64,000 nucleotides of DNA from Neotamlana laminarinivorans. Its GTDB lineage: Bacteria; Bacteroidota; Bacteroidia; Flavobacteriales; Flavobacteriaceae. Shown here in pieces: positions 1-9,172 of the stretch. The translations under genes and the position numbers were made by a program. Position 1 is the stretch's first letter, and each line of letters opens with the position of its first letter. The notes beneath the pieces are model-generated. The model saw only the letters and a list, made by a program, of their open reading frames with translations. It had not been told where the DNA came from and did not search any database. The stretch is from NCBI RefSeq assembly GCF_020523925.1, contig NZ_JAJAPW010000001.1, positions 682,001-746,000 of the forward strand. The letters are read 5' to 3'.

Positions 1-486
1 GAAGATAGATGGTCACCAAATATTGGTGCTGGTATTTATTGGAGCACAAACAGAATTTATGCTAGTTTATCTGCCCCAAGAATATTAAACAACGATTTTA
101 GTAACCGAAATAACGATATTGAAGCATTAGAAAGAATTAGTTATTATTTTACTCTTGGCGGAGTAATTGATTTAAGTCAATCTATAAAATTTAAGCCTGC
201 CGGTTTAATAAAAGCAACAAATGGGGCGCCACTTTCGTTCGATTTAACTGCTAATTTCTTGTTTATCGAGAAGTTTTGGGCAGGAGCTTCCTATAGAATA
301 AATAATGAAACAGCAGCAATTGGTGGCATTGTTGATTTTCAAATATCTAGACAATTAAGAATAGGCTATGCCTATGAAAAACCAATTTCTGAAATTGCAG
401 ATTATACAACTGGCACGCATGAAATTTTACTTATTTATGAGTTTAAATTCTTAAATTCTAAATTAAAATCTCCAAGATATTTCTAA
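1..486 (+). CDS. T9SS PorP/SprF family outer-membrane protein (C-terminal part)
   Basis: The reading frame is open from the first base of the window to a TAA at 484-486, so this is the C-terminal ~161 residues of a gene that begins upstream. The visible protein is a series of alternating beta-strand-like segments with repeated G-x-x-Y/F patterns and ends in aromatic residues (PRYF), as expected of an outer-membrane barrel. The phrases SPNIGAGIYW near the left edge and GYAYEKPIS near the end are typical of the PorP/SprF family. These proteins help secrete or anchor gliding adhesins through type IX secretion. The next two genes, 11 and 31 bp apart, encode OmpA-like partners, the usual arrangement for this family. 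An ATG at 259 is internal and not the start. Family is confident; the specific adhesin partner is unseen. Confidence 0.85.
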   Translation, partial: EDRWSPNIGAGIYWSTNRIYASLSAPRILNNDFSNRNNDIEALERISYYFTLGGVIDLSQSIKFKPAGLIKATNGAPLSFDLTANFLFIEKFWAGASYRINNETAAIGGIVDFQISRQLRIGYAYEKPISEIADYTTGTHEILLIYEFKFLNSKLKSPRYF

Positions 487-497
487 TATAAACTATT

Positions 498-2483
498 ATG
501 AAACAAACTAAATACATATTAGTTGTATTAACTATTTTTATAAGTTTCCCCCTGTTTTCTCAACAAGGTAAACAAAAACGTGCAGATACACTTTTTAATA
601 AATTTTCATTTGTTAAAGCTGCAAAAGTTTACAGAGAACTTATCGATAAAAATTATAACAGGGATTATGCTACCCGAAAACTTGCAGATTGTTATGCTTA
701 TTTGCGGGATCCAAGAAATGCAGCGCGGTATTACAAAACTGCAGTAAAACAAAAAAACGTTCCTGTAGAATATTATTACAAATATGCACAAGCTTTAAGA
801 GGAATAAAAAAATACGATGAATCTCAAGAATGGCTTAAACGTTATAAAGATTCTGGTGGAGTAGTTAATGCAAATGATTTTTCTAAAGATGTAAATTTTA
901 TAACTAGTGTTTTTGGAGCAGACCAACAATATTTTTTAGATCGTTTTAGATTTAATTCTAAGTTTAGTGATTTTGGTGCTTTTCAACAAAACGATAAAGT
1001 ATATTTTACTTCTGCCCGTGATGAAGGTGTTGGTGTAAAACGTTTGTATGGATGGAACGAACAACCGTTTTTAGATGTATATGTAGCAGATGTAAATTCA
1101 AAAAAAAATGTTGATTATTCGGCAAAAGTTAAAGGTGACATAAATTCAATTTATCATGATGGTCCTGTAACAATAACAAAAGATGGGAAAACCATGTATT
1201 TTTCTAGAAATAATTTCACAAAAAATTCTGAAATTAAAGACAAAAATGGTTTAACCAACATGAAAATTTACAGAGCAACTTTAATTGACGGTGAATGGAA
1301 AAACATTGAAGACTTACCAATAAATGGAGATGAATTTTCAACACAGCACCCTGCTTTAAATGTAGACGATTCAAAACTTTATTTCACTTCAGACAGGCCA
1401 GGAACTAAAGGAGGATCAGATATTTGGGTAGTAGATATCTTTCCTGATGGTTCTCTACGTAATATAAAAAACATGGGAGCGGTTGTAAATACCGAAAGTG
1501 CAGAAGGATTTCCTTTTATTAACAATGAAAACGTATTATTCTTTTCATCCGATGGACATACAGGATTAGGCTTATTAGATATATTTGCTACTATAAAAGA
1601 TGAAGAAAACAATAATGAAATTTCAAGTGTTATTAACGTTGGTGTTCCTGTAAATTCTAATGCAGACGATTTCTCCTTCAGCATGAATCCAGATGGTATT
1701 ACTGGTTATTTTGCCTCAAACAGGCGTGGTGGTCGAGGAAGTGACGATATATATGCCTACCACAGAGTACCTATTTTAAACGTTGAAGGTGTAGTTACAG
1801 ATGCTATAAATGGTAACCCGGTAAAAGGCGCAAAAATTACATTATTTGATGATAAAGGAAACCAAATTGCATTTATGGAAACCGATGAAAACGGTTTCTA
1901 TCAAATAAATATTGATCGCAACCAAGATTTTAAAATTGTAGCAAGTCAAGATAAATATATAGATGATTACAGAACATTTAACTCTAAAAAAATTCAAACA
2001 GAATTAACCTCTATAGCCGCAAATTTATTGTTGAACCCTATACCTAATGTGGCTAAGTTAGCCGACTTAAATAATAAAAATTTAGATTACGAAAATGTAA
2101 ACGATTCTACAGCAATAAAACAAGCTAAATTAAATCCTATATATTTCAAATTCGAAAAGTATAATATCCAACCCCAATATGCTTTAGAACTTGATAAAAT
2201 TGTTAAATTAATGACTGTAGATTATCCTGAAATGGCTATTAAAATTGAAGCACATACAGATTCAAGAGGTCCAAAAGAATACAATAAATTCTTATCAGAG
2301 AACAGAGCTAAATCAACATATAATTACTTAATTTCTCAAGGTGTAAACCCTGAAAACATTGTTGAATACAAAGGTTATGGTGAAGAAAAACTAATAAATG
2401 AATGTGCAGATGGAGTTTCTTGTAGCAAAGAAAAACACCAACTAAACAGACGCACAGAATTTGTTGTTGTAAAAATGGAATAA
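498..2483 (+). CDS. OmpA family protein with TPR, beta-propeller and CarboxypepD-reg domains (PorE-like architecture)
   Basis: The 661-residue protein starts with a signal peptide (about residues 1-21, cut after LFS). TPR-like helices follow at about 28-120, then PD40/WD40-like propeller blades at about 150-430 with repeated YFTS-D/FSRN motifs, a carboxypeptidase-regulatory-like beta sandwich at about 425-495, and an OmpA C-terminal peptidoglycan-binding domain at about 545-660 (AHTDSRG and NRRTEF motifs). The same domain order is known in PorE of the Porphyromonas type IX machinery and in many flavobacterial proteins encoded after PorP/SprF. It probably links an outer-membrane complex to peptidoglycan in the periplasm. 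It lies 11 bp after the PorP/SprF gene and is surely co-transcribed with it. The role in adhesin secretion is inferred from context. Confidence 0.85.
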   Translation: MKQTKYILVVLTIFISFPLFSQQGKQKRADTLFNKFSFVKAAKVYRELIDKNYNRDYATRKLADCYAYLRDPRNAARYYKTAVKQKNVPVEYYYKYAQALRGIKKYDESQEWLKRYKDSGGVVNANDFSKDVNFITSVFGADQQYFLDRFRFNSKFSDFGAFQQNDKVYFTSARDEGVGVKRLYGWNEQPFLDVYVADVNSKKNVDYSAKVKGDINSIYHDGPVTITKDGKTMYFSRNNFTKNSEIKDKNGLTNMKIYRATLIDGEWKNIEDLPINGDEFSTQHPALNVDDSKLYFTSDRPGTKGGSDIWVVDIFPDGSLRNIKNMGAVVNTESAEGFPFINNENVLFFSSDGHTGLGLLDIFATIKDEENNNEISSVINVGVPVNSNADDFSFSMNPDGITGYFASNRRGGRGSDDIYAYHRVPILNVEGVVTDAINGNPVKGAKITLFDDKGNQIAFMETDENGFYQINIDRNQDFKIVASQDKYIDDYRTFNSKKIQTELTSIAANLLLNPIPNVAKLADLNNKNLDYENVNDSTAIKQAKLNPIYFKFEKYNIQPQYALELDKIVKLMTVDYPEMAIKIEAHTDSRGPKEYNKFLSENRAKSTYNYLISQGVNPENIVEYKGYGEEKLINECADGVSCSKEKHQLNRRTEFVVVKME

Positions 2484-2514
2484 ACCACAAACTTTTTTAA
2501 TTAAATAAGACCCC

Positions 2515-4416
2515 ATGAGATTAAAATACTCTATAATATATAATATTGCGTTGTTACTAACTGTAGTGAGTTATGCTCAAACCGGGAAACAAAAAAAAGC
2601 AGACTATTTATTTGAAAAACTCTCATATTCTAAAGCAGCCGAAACCTATTACGACCTTATTAACAAAAAAATAGATACTATTAATGCCTCAAAAAAATTA
2701 GGAGATAGCTACTATAATTTAAGAAACCCAGATAGTGCTGCTGTTTACTATAAAAAAATAGTATCAAATCCAGATATAGATCCTATTTATTATTACAAAT
2801 ATGCACAAGTTTTAAAAGGCATAGAAAATTACGATGAATCTAGAATATGGTTTAAAAAATATGCTGAATCTGGAGGAACTTTAAGTGAAAATTCAAATGA
2901 TTCTGACTTTTTAAGTAAAGTAAATTCCGATTATTTTTTAAAAGAAGTTAAATTTAATTCCGAATACAGCGATTTTGGCGCTTATGAATTTAATGGAACA
3001 ATATATTTTGCTTCCAGCAGAAATACAGGAGTTTTAACCAAAAAAAAATATGGTTGGAACGGTCAACCTTTTTTAGATATTTATACTACACAGCAAATAA
3101 CAGATAGTGTTGTAAGTCATAAAAATAAATTAAAAGGAAAAGTTAATACGGTTTTTCATGAGGGATCATTAACTATTACCAACGATGGCAAAACCATGTA
3201 TTTTTCTAGAAACGATTTTATAAAAAATAATCGTGGTACAGATGAATTGGGTATCACAAATTTAAAAATCTATAAAGCATCATACATAGAAGGTAAATGG
3301 AAAAATATTGAAGAATTACCATTTAATAGTAGTGCTTTTTCAACAGGTCATCCAGCTTTAAATAAAAATAACAACAAGCTTTATTTTACATCAGATAGAC
3401 CTGGAGGATATGGTGGATCGGATATTTATGTGGTTTCTATCAACGAAAATGGCAATTACAGCAACCCTGAAAACTTAGGAGAAAATATAAATACTGCTGG
3501 CAATGAAAGTTTTCCTTTTTTAGATGCTAATGATAAATTGTATTTCTCCTCAGATGGCCACCAAGGATTAGGCTTATTAGATATTTTTGAAACAATAGAA
3601 AATCAAGATAGTAAAGTTATTGGCGTAAAAAATATTGGTAAACCTATAAACTCAAGTAAAGATGATTTTTCTTTTTTCCTAAATCCCGATGGTTTAACAG
3701 GCTATTTTTCATCTAATCGTGAAAATGGTATGGGTAGTGATGATATTTATGCATTTGATAAACTACCACAACTTATAGTTGAAGGAACTATAGTAGATAT
3801 TGAAACTAAAAAACCTATTACTAACAGCGAAGTCGTTTTGGTTTCACCAACTGGAGAACAAATTGCTTCAGTAGTATCTGATAAAAATGGGCATTATGAG
3901 ATTAATGTAGACCGAGGAAAAAACTATGGTATTAAAGTTTTAAAGGAAGGTTACATTGATTTAACATCGCTTATTAGCACTAAAAGAATTGATAATAACA
4001 TCTCTAAAATTACCGAAAATATAGAATTAAATCCGAAAGTTATTGAAACTATACAAGATGCCGAATTCTATCCTATTTATTTTGATTATAATAAAGCTGT
4101 GATAAGAAAAGATGACACTAATGAATTAGATAGGATAACAAACTTTATGGTTAATAAATATCCTAATATGGTTATAAAAATTTATTCTTACACAGATTCT
4201 AGAGGGTCACAAAAATATAACCTAAAACTTTCACAAGAACGTGCTATTGCAACTTATAATTATTTAGTTGAAAAGGGTGTTGAACCAAATAGAATTTTAG
4301 AATTTAAAGGTTTGGGGGAAGAAAATTTAGCCAATAATTGCGACGATAAAACAAAATGTACCGAAGAAGAGCATCAGCTTAATCGCCGTACAGAATTTAT
4401 AATTCTAGGAAATTAA
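2515..4416 (+). CDS. second OmpA/beta-propeller protein, paralogue of the upstream gene
   Basis: This 633-residue protein has the same order of domains as the gene 31 bp upstream: signal peptide, TPR-like helices, propeller with YFTSDRPGG repeats, CarboxypepD-reg domain (about 420-490) and OmpA C-terminal domain (about 520-633, with SYTDSRG and NRRTEF). Whole blocks align without large gaps, for example GKTMYFSRN and SSDGHQGLGLLDIFE, so the pair arose by tandem duplication. Divergence is spread over the length, so both copies look functional. It is the last gene of the PorP/SprF operon and is followed at once by a strong terminator. A structural role in the T9SS/gliding envelope is inferred, as for its partner; a distinct function for the second copy cannot be told from sequence. 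Confidence 0.85.
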   Translation: MRLKYSIIYNIALLLTVVSYAQTGKQKKADYLFEKLSYSKAAETYYDLINKKIDTINASKKLGDSYYNLRNPDSAAVYYKKIVSNPDIDPIYYYKYAQVLKGIENYDESRIWFKKYAESGGTLSENSNDSDFLSKVNSDYFLKEVKFNSEYSDFGAYEFNGTIYFASSRNTGVLTKKKYGWNGQPFLDIYTTQQITDSVVSHKNKLKGKVNTVFHEGSLTITNDGKTMYFSRNDFIKNNRGTDELGITNLKIYKASYIEGKWKNIEELPFNSSAFSTGHPALNKNNNKLYFTSDRPGGYGGSDIYVVSINENGNYSNPENLGENINTAGNESFPFLDANDKLYFSSDGHQGLGLLDIFETIENQDSKVIGVKNIGKPINSSKDDFSFFLNPDGLTGYFSSNRENGMGSDDIYAFDKLPQLIVEGTIVDIETKKPITNSEVVLVSPTGEQIASVVSDKNGHYEINVDRGKNYGIKVLKEGYIDLTSLISTKRIDNNISKITENIELNPKVIETIQDAEFYPIYFDYNKAVIRKDDTNELDRITNFMVNKYPNMVIKIYSYTDSRGSQKYNLKLSQERAIATYNYLVEKGVEPNRILEFKGLGEENLANNCDDKTKCTEEEHQLNRRTEFIILGN

Positions 4417-4421
4417 AGTAT

Positions 4422-4463
4422 AAAAAAACCTCTTAAGCTATATAGTTTAAGAGGTTTTTTATT
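4422..4463. terminator. bidirectional intrinsic terminator between the OmpA operon and purC
   Basis: Perfect arms AAAACCTCTTAA and TTAAGAGGTTTT enclose a 10-base loop. A T tract lies to the right and an A tract to the left, so it can end both the OmpA operon on + and purC on -. Confidence 0.85.
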
Positions 4464-4489
4464 TTGTGATTGTTTTTTTACAAAAAAAT

Positions 4490-5437
4490 CTATTTTAAGT
4501 ATTTTAAAACATTAGCTTCTATTCTACCTTGAATATAGCTTACATCTCCTTTTTTAAAGGTCTCGCCTGTAATGTTTTCATAAAGTTCTATATAACGCTC
4601 GCTTACAGTTTGAATATATTCATCACTCATGTGAGGGACAGTTTGCCCTTCTAAACCTCGAAAATTATTTGAAATTAACCACTGGCGTACAAATTCTTTA
4701 CTTAGTTGCTTTTGTGCTTCTCCTTTATCTTGACGCTCTTGATAGCCTTCGGCGTAAAAGTAGCGAGAAGAATCTGGTGTGTGTATTTCATCAATTAATA
4801 CAATTTTACCATCTTTAGTTTTCCCAAATTCGTATTTAGTATCAACTAATATTAGTCCTCGTTGTGCTGCTATTTCTGTACCACGTTTAAATAGTTTACG
4901 GGTATAATCTTCTAAAACAATATAATCTTCTTCACTTACAATACCTCGTTTTAAAATATCTTCACGAGATATATCTTCGTCATGGTCGCCCATTTCTGCT
5001 TTAGTAGCTGGTGTAATTATTGGTTCTGGAAAGGCATCATTTTCTTTCATGCCTTCTGGCATTGGCACACCACAAAGTATGCGTTTTCCGGCTTTATACT
5101 CACGAGCTGCATGACCACTCATGTAACCACGTATTACCATTTCTACTTTAAATGGCTCGCATAAATGCCCTACAGCTACATTGGGGTCTGGTGTTGCTAC
5201 TAACCAATTTGGTACTAAATCTTCAGTATCCTTCATCATTTTTGTGGCAATCTGGTTTAATATTTGCCCTTTAAATGGAATGCCTTTTGGCATTACTACA
5301 TCGAATGCTGAAAGCCTATCGGTAGCAATCATTACTAATTGCTCGTTATTTATGTTGTAAACTTCACGAACTTTACCTTTGTATACGCTTTTTTGATTAG
5401 GAAATTTAAAGTTAGTATCTGTTATTGTGTTGCTCAT
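4490..5437 (-). CDS. purC: phosphoribosylaminoimidazolesuccinocarboxamide synthase
   Basis: SAICAR synthase joins aspartate to CAIR using ATP in purine synthesis, in the cytoplasm. The 315-residue length fits the longer form common in Bacteroidota and eukaryotes. Both family signatures are visible: [10 protein letters not shown] near residue 195 and [13 protein letters not shown] about 15 residues later. The N-terminal part carries GKVREVY and ATDRLSAFD, which belong to the nucleotide-binding fold. It is transcribed on the minus strand after phoH, but 160 bp containing a repeat element separate the two, so they may be separate transcripts. It shares a bidirectional terminator with the convergent OmpA operon. 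Another purine gene, purM, lies far away at 46-47 kb. Confidence 0.97.
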   Translation of the reverse strand: MSNTITDTNFKFPNQKSVYKGKVREVYNINNEQLVMIATDRLSAFDVVMPKGIPFKGQILNQIATKMMKDTEDLVPNWLVATPDPNVAVGHLCEPFKVEMVIRGYMSGHAAREYKAGKRILCGVPMPEGMKENDAFPEPIITPATKAEMGDHDEDISREDILKRGIVSEEDYIVLEDYTRKLFKRGTEIAAQRGLILVDTKYEFGKTKDGKIVLIDEIHTPDSSRYFYAEGYQERQDKGEAQKQLSKEFVRQWLISNNFRGLEGQTVPHMSDEYIQTVSERYIELYENITGETFKKGDVSYIQGRIEANVLKYLK

Positions 5438-5515
5438 TTTTATTTAAAATTCGGTGTGTTGCTGTTTGTGTTAGGCTATTGCTTTTGCTGTTTAGATTTT
5501 ACATTCAGGCTAGTT

Positions 5516-5585
5516 TAGCCCCGATTGATGCGGCATCCTTTTTTGCCAATAAAAGCAAAAAAGATATAGCGGAAAGCGGGAATAG
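5516..5585 (+). repeat. interspersed palindromic repeat, copy 1
   Basis: The core GCGGCATCCTTTTTT and AAAAAAGATATAGCG is shared with copies at 25343-25485 and 53268-53343. Here the inner arms form a perfect hairpin, CTTTTTTGC (5538-5546) against GCAAAAAAG (5555-5563), and outer CCCCG and CGGG arms pair at the ends. It sits between the 3' end of phoH and the 5' end of purC, both on the minus strand. It has no coding capacity and no target duplication that I can see. Confidence 0.75.
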
Positions 5586-5597
5586 CTTCTTATAAAT

Positions 5598-6551
5598 TTA
5601 ATCTCTGTTTTCTATGCTTTTGTAGGCTTCTATTACTTTTTTAACGAGTTTATGGCGAATTACGTCTTTATCGTCTAGAAAAATTATGCCTACACCTTCG
5701 ATATTTTTAAGTACTAGTAATGCTTCTTTTAGCCCAGAAATGGTACGACGCGGTAAATCGATTTGTCCTGGATCGCCGGTTAATAAAAACTTAGCGTTTT
5801 TACCCATTCGGGTTAAAAACATTTTCATTTGGGCATGGGTTGTGTTTTGTCCTTCGTCTAGAATTACAAAGGCATTGTCTAGTGTACGGCCTCGCATAAA
5901 AGCCAATGGGGCAATTTGTATAGTGCCGTTCTCGATATAATGTGCCAGTTTTTCTGGTGCTATCATGTCGCGTAATGCATCGTAAAGTGGTTGCATGTAC
6001 GGATCTAATTTTTCTTGTAAATCGCCGGGTAAAAACCCTAAATTTTCTCCAGCCTCTACCGCTGGTCTTGTTAAAATTATACGCTTAACTTCTTTATTTT
6101 TAAGAGCTTGTACGGCTAAAGCTACACCTGTATACGTTTTACCTGTTCCGGCTGGTCCTATTGCAAAAACCATATCGTTTTTTCGCATACTTTCTACCAA
6201 TTTGCGCTGGTTTGCGGTTTGTGCTTTTATAAGTTTGCCGCCTACACCATGCACAATGACTTCTCCGCTTTGTTGAGATGTTGTATAATCGTCGCTACTT
6301 TGGCTTGTTAAAACGCGTTCTATGGCATTTTCATCGAGCTTGTTGTACTTTCCAAAATGCTTTAAGAGCATGGTTATGCGCCTATCGAATTCTTCTAGTA
6401 ATTCTTCGTCTCCAAAGGCTTTTATTTTATTTCCTCGTGCTACAATTTTTAGCTTTGGGAAATACTTTTTTAAAAGTTCGATATTAGCATTTTGAGCTCC
6501 AAAAAACTCTTTTGGGCTAATTTCTTCAAGTTCAATGATAATTTCGTTCAA
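5598..6551 (-). CDS. phoH: PhoH family ATPase
   Basis: A 317-residue cytoplasmic P-loop protein of the PhoH/PhoL type. Walker A is GPAGTGKT at residues 132-139 and Walker B is FVILDEGQN near 231-239. The N-terminal ~100 residues hold a KH-like segment typical of PhoH proteins. Members are linked to RNA metabolism and ribosome maturation, often beside ybeY, although ybeY is not here. The start at 6551 gives MNEIIIELEEISP, the usual flavobacterial N-terminus. It is divergent from the SAM hydrolase gene across 157 bp. The family call is firm; the exact RNA target is unknown. Confidence 0.92.
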   Translation of the reverse strand: MNEIIIELEEISPKEFFGAQNANIELLKKYFPKLKIVARGNKIKAFGDEELLEEFDRRITMLLKHFGKYNKLDENAIERVLTSQSSDDYTTSQQSGEVIVHGVGGKLIKAQTANQRKLVESMRKNDMVFAIGPAGTGKTYTGVALAVQALKNKEVKRIILTRPAVEAGENLGFLPGDLQEKLDPYMQPLYDALRDMIAPEKLAHYIENGTIQIAPLAFMRGRTLDNAFVILDEGQNTTHAQMKMFLTRMGKNAKFLLTGDPGQIDLPRRTISGLKEALLVLKNIEGVGIIFLDDKDVIRHKLVKKVIEAYKSIENRD

Positions 6552-6662
6552 AAGTGTAATTTTAGGTTTTAAAGTTTGCCTGATTATTTAAAAAATTATT
6601 ACCAAATCAGACCAAATGATTTATTAGTTTTGTAAACTTAAGTGATACAACTCAAAAATACA

Positions 6663-6670
6663 TAATTTTG
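6663..6670 (+). promoter_or_regulatory. candidate Bacteroidota -7 box for the SAM hydrolase gene
   Basis: TAATTTTG matches TAnnTTTG exactly, 39 bp before the ATG at 6709. A second match, TAGTTTTG, lies at 6625-6632, so which one is used is not settled. Confidence 0.4.
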
Positions 6671-6708
6671 AGGCACACTTTACTAAAAACATATCAACAA
6701 TTTTTAAC

Positions 6709-7602
6709 ATGCCAATAATAACATTAACCACCGATTTTGGTGACAAAGATTACTTTGCTGGTGCTACTAAAGGGGCTATTTACAGCGAGCTTCCTGATGT
6801 TACTATTGTTGATATCTCTCATCAAATATCGCCTTTTAATATTCCTGAAGCAGCTTATATTATACAAAATGCTTACAGCAGTTTTCCGAAGGGTACCATA
6901 CACATTATTGGTATAGACTCGGAATTAAATGAGGAGAATAAGCACATTGCTTTAAAACTAGACGACCATTATTTTATTTGTGCAAATAATGGCATTATGA
7001 GTATGCTTTGTGCCGAGGTAGCACCCGAAAAAATTGTTGAAATTAATATTCACGATAAAATTACTTCAAGCTTTCCTGTGCTTGATGTTTTTGTTAAAGT
7101 TGCTTGCCATATTGCACGTGGCGGAACACTTGACGTAATTGGTAAATCCATAAACAAAATTAAGCCTATTAGGAACCTAAAACCTTACGTTAATGAAGAC
7201 AAAACACAAATTATGGGTAGTGTAATTTATATTGATAATTACGGTAATGTTGTAACTAATATTACACGTAGTTTTTTTGAAACTATACAAAAAGGAAGAA
7301 ATTTTGAAATTTCTGCTAGAAATTACACTTTCAAAAAAATTTATAATAAGTATAGTGATTTTATTAATTTTGAAATACCTGAAAATAAGCGTAACGACGA
7401 AGGTAAACGCTTAGCTGTGTTTAATTCTGGTAATTTTTTAGAAATTGCTGTATACAAAAGTAATATTAATACCGTAGGTAGTGCATCAACCCTACTTGGG
7501 TTAGGTTTGCTAGATACAATTAGTGTGCATTTTATAGCAAATAAAACTATACCAGATCCAGATAATTTTCCGCCTACAGTAGGCCACATAAATAAGTACT
7601 AA
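6709..7602 (+). CDS. SAM hydroxide adenosyltransferase (S-adenosylmethionine hydrolase, DUF62 family)
   Basis: The protein (297 residues) opens with ITLTTDFGDKDYFAGATKG, the signature of the SAM-dependent chlorinase/fluorinase/hydroxide adenosyltransferase family. The C-terminal beta-barrel domain contains GSVIYIDNYGNVVTNI, another family hallmark. Members without halogenation context convert SAM and water to adenosine and methionine. I see no halogenase-associated genes nearby, so hydrolysis is the better call. It starts a plus-strand run that includes the small monooxygenase 15 bp downstream and then, after 56 bp, gldF. The physiological reason for SAM hydrolysis in flavobacteria is not evident here. 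Confidence 0.9.
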   Translation: MPIITLTTDFGDKDYFAGATKGAIYSELPDVTIVDISHQISPFNIPEAAYIIQNAYSSFPKGTIHIIGIDSELNEENKHIALKLDDHYFICANNGIMSMLCAEVAPEKIVEINIHDKITSSFPVLDVFVKVACHIARGGTLDVIGKSINKIKPIRNLKPYVNEDKTQIMGSVIYIDNYGNVVTNITRSFFETIQKGRNFEISARNYTFKKIYNKYSDFINFEIPENKRNDEGKRLAVFNSGNFLEIAVYKSNINTVGSASTLLGLGLLDTISVHFIANKTIPDPDNFPPTVGHINKY

Positions 7603-7617
7603 TTAAAATAATAACAA

Positions 7618-7914
7618 ATGTTAGTTAGAATAGTTAAAATGGGATTTTATAAACAAAACATTGATGTTTTTCAAGAACATTTTAACAACCATAAACAAGA
7701 TATTAGAAATTTTGAAGGCTGCCAGTTTTTAGAAGTTTATCGTGATGTTAAAGATCCATCTGTATTTTTTACCTACAGCTATTGGGAAAACGAAGATGCT
7801 TTGGAAAACTACCGAAGGTCTGATTTATTTGCAGAAGTTTGGGGAAAAATAAAACCTTTATTTAGTAAACCACCAAAAGCTTGGAGTGTAGAAAAAATTT
7901 TAAGCTTAGAGTAA
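7618..7914 (+). CDS. antibiotic biosynthesis monooxygenase (ABM) domain protein
   Basis: A single ferredoxin-like domain of 98 residues. The family's recognisable parts are VRIVKMGF at the start, the central GCQFLEVYRDVKDPSVFFTYS stretch, and SYWENEDALENYRRSDLF. Such proteins are often dimers acting as quinol monooxygenases or as haem or polyketide-modifying enzymes; nothing in the sequence picks the substrate. It follows the SAM hydrolase gene by 15 bp and is probably co-transcribed with it. No signal peptide is present, so it should be cytoplasmic. Confidence 0.8.
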   Translation: MLVRIVKMGFYKQNIDVFQEHFNNHKQDIRNFEGCQFLEVYRDVKDPSVFFTYSYWENEDALENYRRSDLFAEVWGKIKPLFSKPPKAWSVEKILSLE

Positions 7915-7970
7915 AAATCAATAATTAGGTTTTATTAAACAAAACACTAAATTTGTTGTAAAATAATTTC

Positions 7971-8687
7971 ATGCTAGCATTATTAAAAAAAGAAATAAAC
8001 ACATTTTTTGCCTCGCCTATTGGCTATTTGGTAATCGCTATATTTTTAGTTTTAAACGGGCTATTTTTATGGCTGTTTAAAGGTGAGTTTAACGTTTTAA
8101 ACTATGGCTTTGCAGATTTATCTTCGTTTTTTTTATTAGCCCCTTGGATACTTATTTTTTTAATTCCTGCCGTTACAATGCGTAGCTTTAGCGATGAGAA
8201 AAAACAAGGCACCATGGAACTTTTACTTACAAAACCAATAAGCAAATTAAACATTGTTTTAGGTAAATATTTAGGTTCATTTATTTTAATTTTAATCGCG
8301 TTACTGCCAACCTTAATATATGTTTATACAGTATACAATTTAGGAAATCCTGTTGGTAATTTAGATTTTGGCAGTACACTTGGTTCATATTTTGGCCTAT
8401 TATTTTTAGTAGCGGCCTATACTGCTATTGGTATTTTTACATCCACCCTCTCAGAAAACCAAATAGTGGCATTTATAATAGCTGTTTTTATCTGTTTTAT
8501 ATTTTTTATTGGTTTTGAAGGGATTGCAGATTTTACTTCTAGTAATTTTATAGATCAATTAGGAATGAGTGCGCATTACAAAAGCATGAGCCGAGGTGTA
8601 ATAGACACCAGAGACTTGGTTTATTTTTTAAGTATTACCGCTTTATTTTTATTATTAACCAAACTTAATATAACCAAAGAAAACTAA
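7971..8687 (+). CDS. gldF: gliding motility ABC transporter permease GldF
   Basis: GldF is the integral membrane subunit of the GldA-GldF-GldG ABC transporter needed for gliding in Flavobacterium johnsoniae. The 238-residue length, the N-terminus MLALLKKEINTFFASPIGYL and the motif MRSFSDEKKQGTMELLLTKPIS are all characteristic. About six hydrophobic segments fit an ABC-2 type permease. Its stop codon overlaps the start of the next gene in TAATG, so translation is coupled. In many relatives gldG follows directly; here a 161-codon gene is placed between them. The ATPase gene gldA is not in the window. Confidence 0.93.
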   Translation: MLALLKKEINTFFASPIGYLVIAIFLVLNGLFLWLFKGEFNVLNYGFADLSSFFLLAPWILIFLIPAVTMRSFSDEKKQGTMELLLTKPISKLNIVLGKYLGSFILILIALLPTLIYVYTVYNLGNPVGNLDFGSTLGSYFGLLFLVAAYTAIGIFTSTLSENQIVAFIIAVFICFIFFIGFEGIADFTSSNFIDQLGMSAHYKSMSRGVIDTRDLVYFLSITALFLLLTKLNITKEN

Positions 8688-9172
8688 TGATTTTCACTCC
8701 TCTCTTCATAACATTTTTAATTATAGTTTTTGCATTAACATGGTTATTTGTTAATACTATAGACAAACGTAAATGGCTTACATTTATAGTAAGTTTGGCG
8801 CTTACACCTATTGTCTATTTTTATGTCTTTTATCCGTTTATTAATATTTTTGTTAGCTATCATCATGAAAAATATTTTAATGCTAACGCTTGGGAAAACA
8901 AACCTGCATTACGCTACGAAATGAGTAATTATATAGTTAACGACAGCATTTTTATTGGAAAAAGCAAAACTGATGTTGAGCAAGCATTGGGTAAAGCAGA
9001 ATGGTTTAGTTGGGACGATTCTATAAAAGCAAATTCACCAGAAATGTGGAACTACAATCTTGGTTTTAAACCCGGAGCATTAAACCAAACACAAGAATGT
9101 TTAGAGTTAGTTTTTAAAAATAATAGAGTGGTTACTGTAAAACAATATCAATTAGAACAATCTTTTGAATAA
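8687..9172 (+). CDS. membrane-anchored protein with BamE-like C-terminal domain, between gldF and gldG
   Basis: I do not recognise this 161-residue protein as a named family. The first ~65 residues hold two hydrophobic segments (about 4-22 and 30-55). The rest is soluble. It has the pattern IGKSKTDVEQALGKAEW, then a WNYNLG strand and a final LELVFKNNRVVTVKQYQ strand, which is the order of elements in SmpA/OmlA/BamE domains (helix-G-x-P/A turn, then two strands). The start ATG overlaps the gldF stop by one base, and its end overlaps the gldG TTG start by 8 bp, so the three genes are translationally coupled. That makes a link with the GldFG transporter likely but unproven. Confidence 0.7.
   Translation: MIFTPLFITFLIIVFALTWLFVNTIDKRKWLTFIVSLALTPIVYFYVFYPFINIFVSYHHEKYFNANAWENKPALRYEMSNYIVNDSIFIGKSKTDVEQALGKAEWFSWDDSIKANSPEMWNYNLGFKPGALNQTQECLELVFKNNRVVTVKQYQLEQSFE

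Noticed and set aside
1379-1684. Minus-strand frames inside the OmpA, RND, prfA and GSIII genes
   Set aside because: They are shadows of well-supported genes, without signals or family features of their own.
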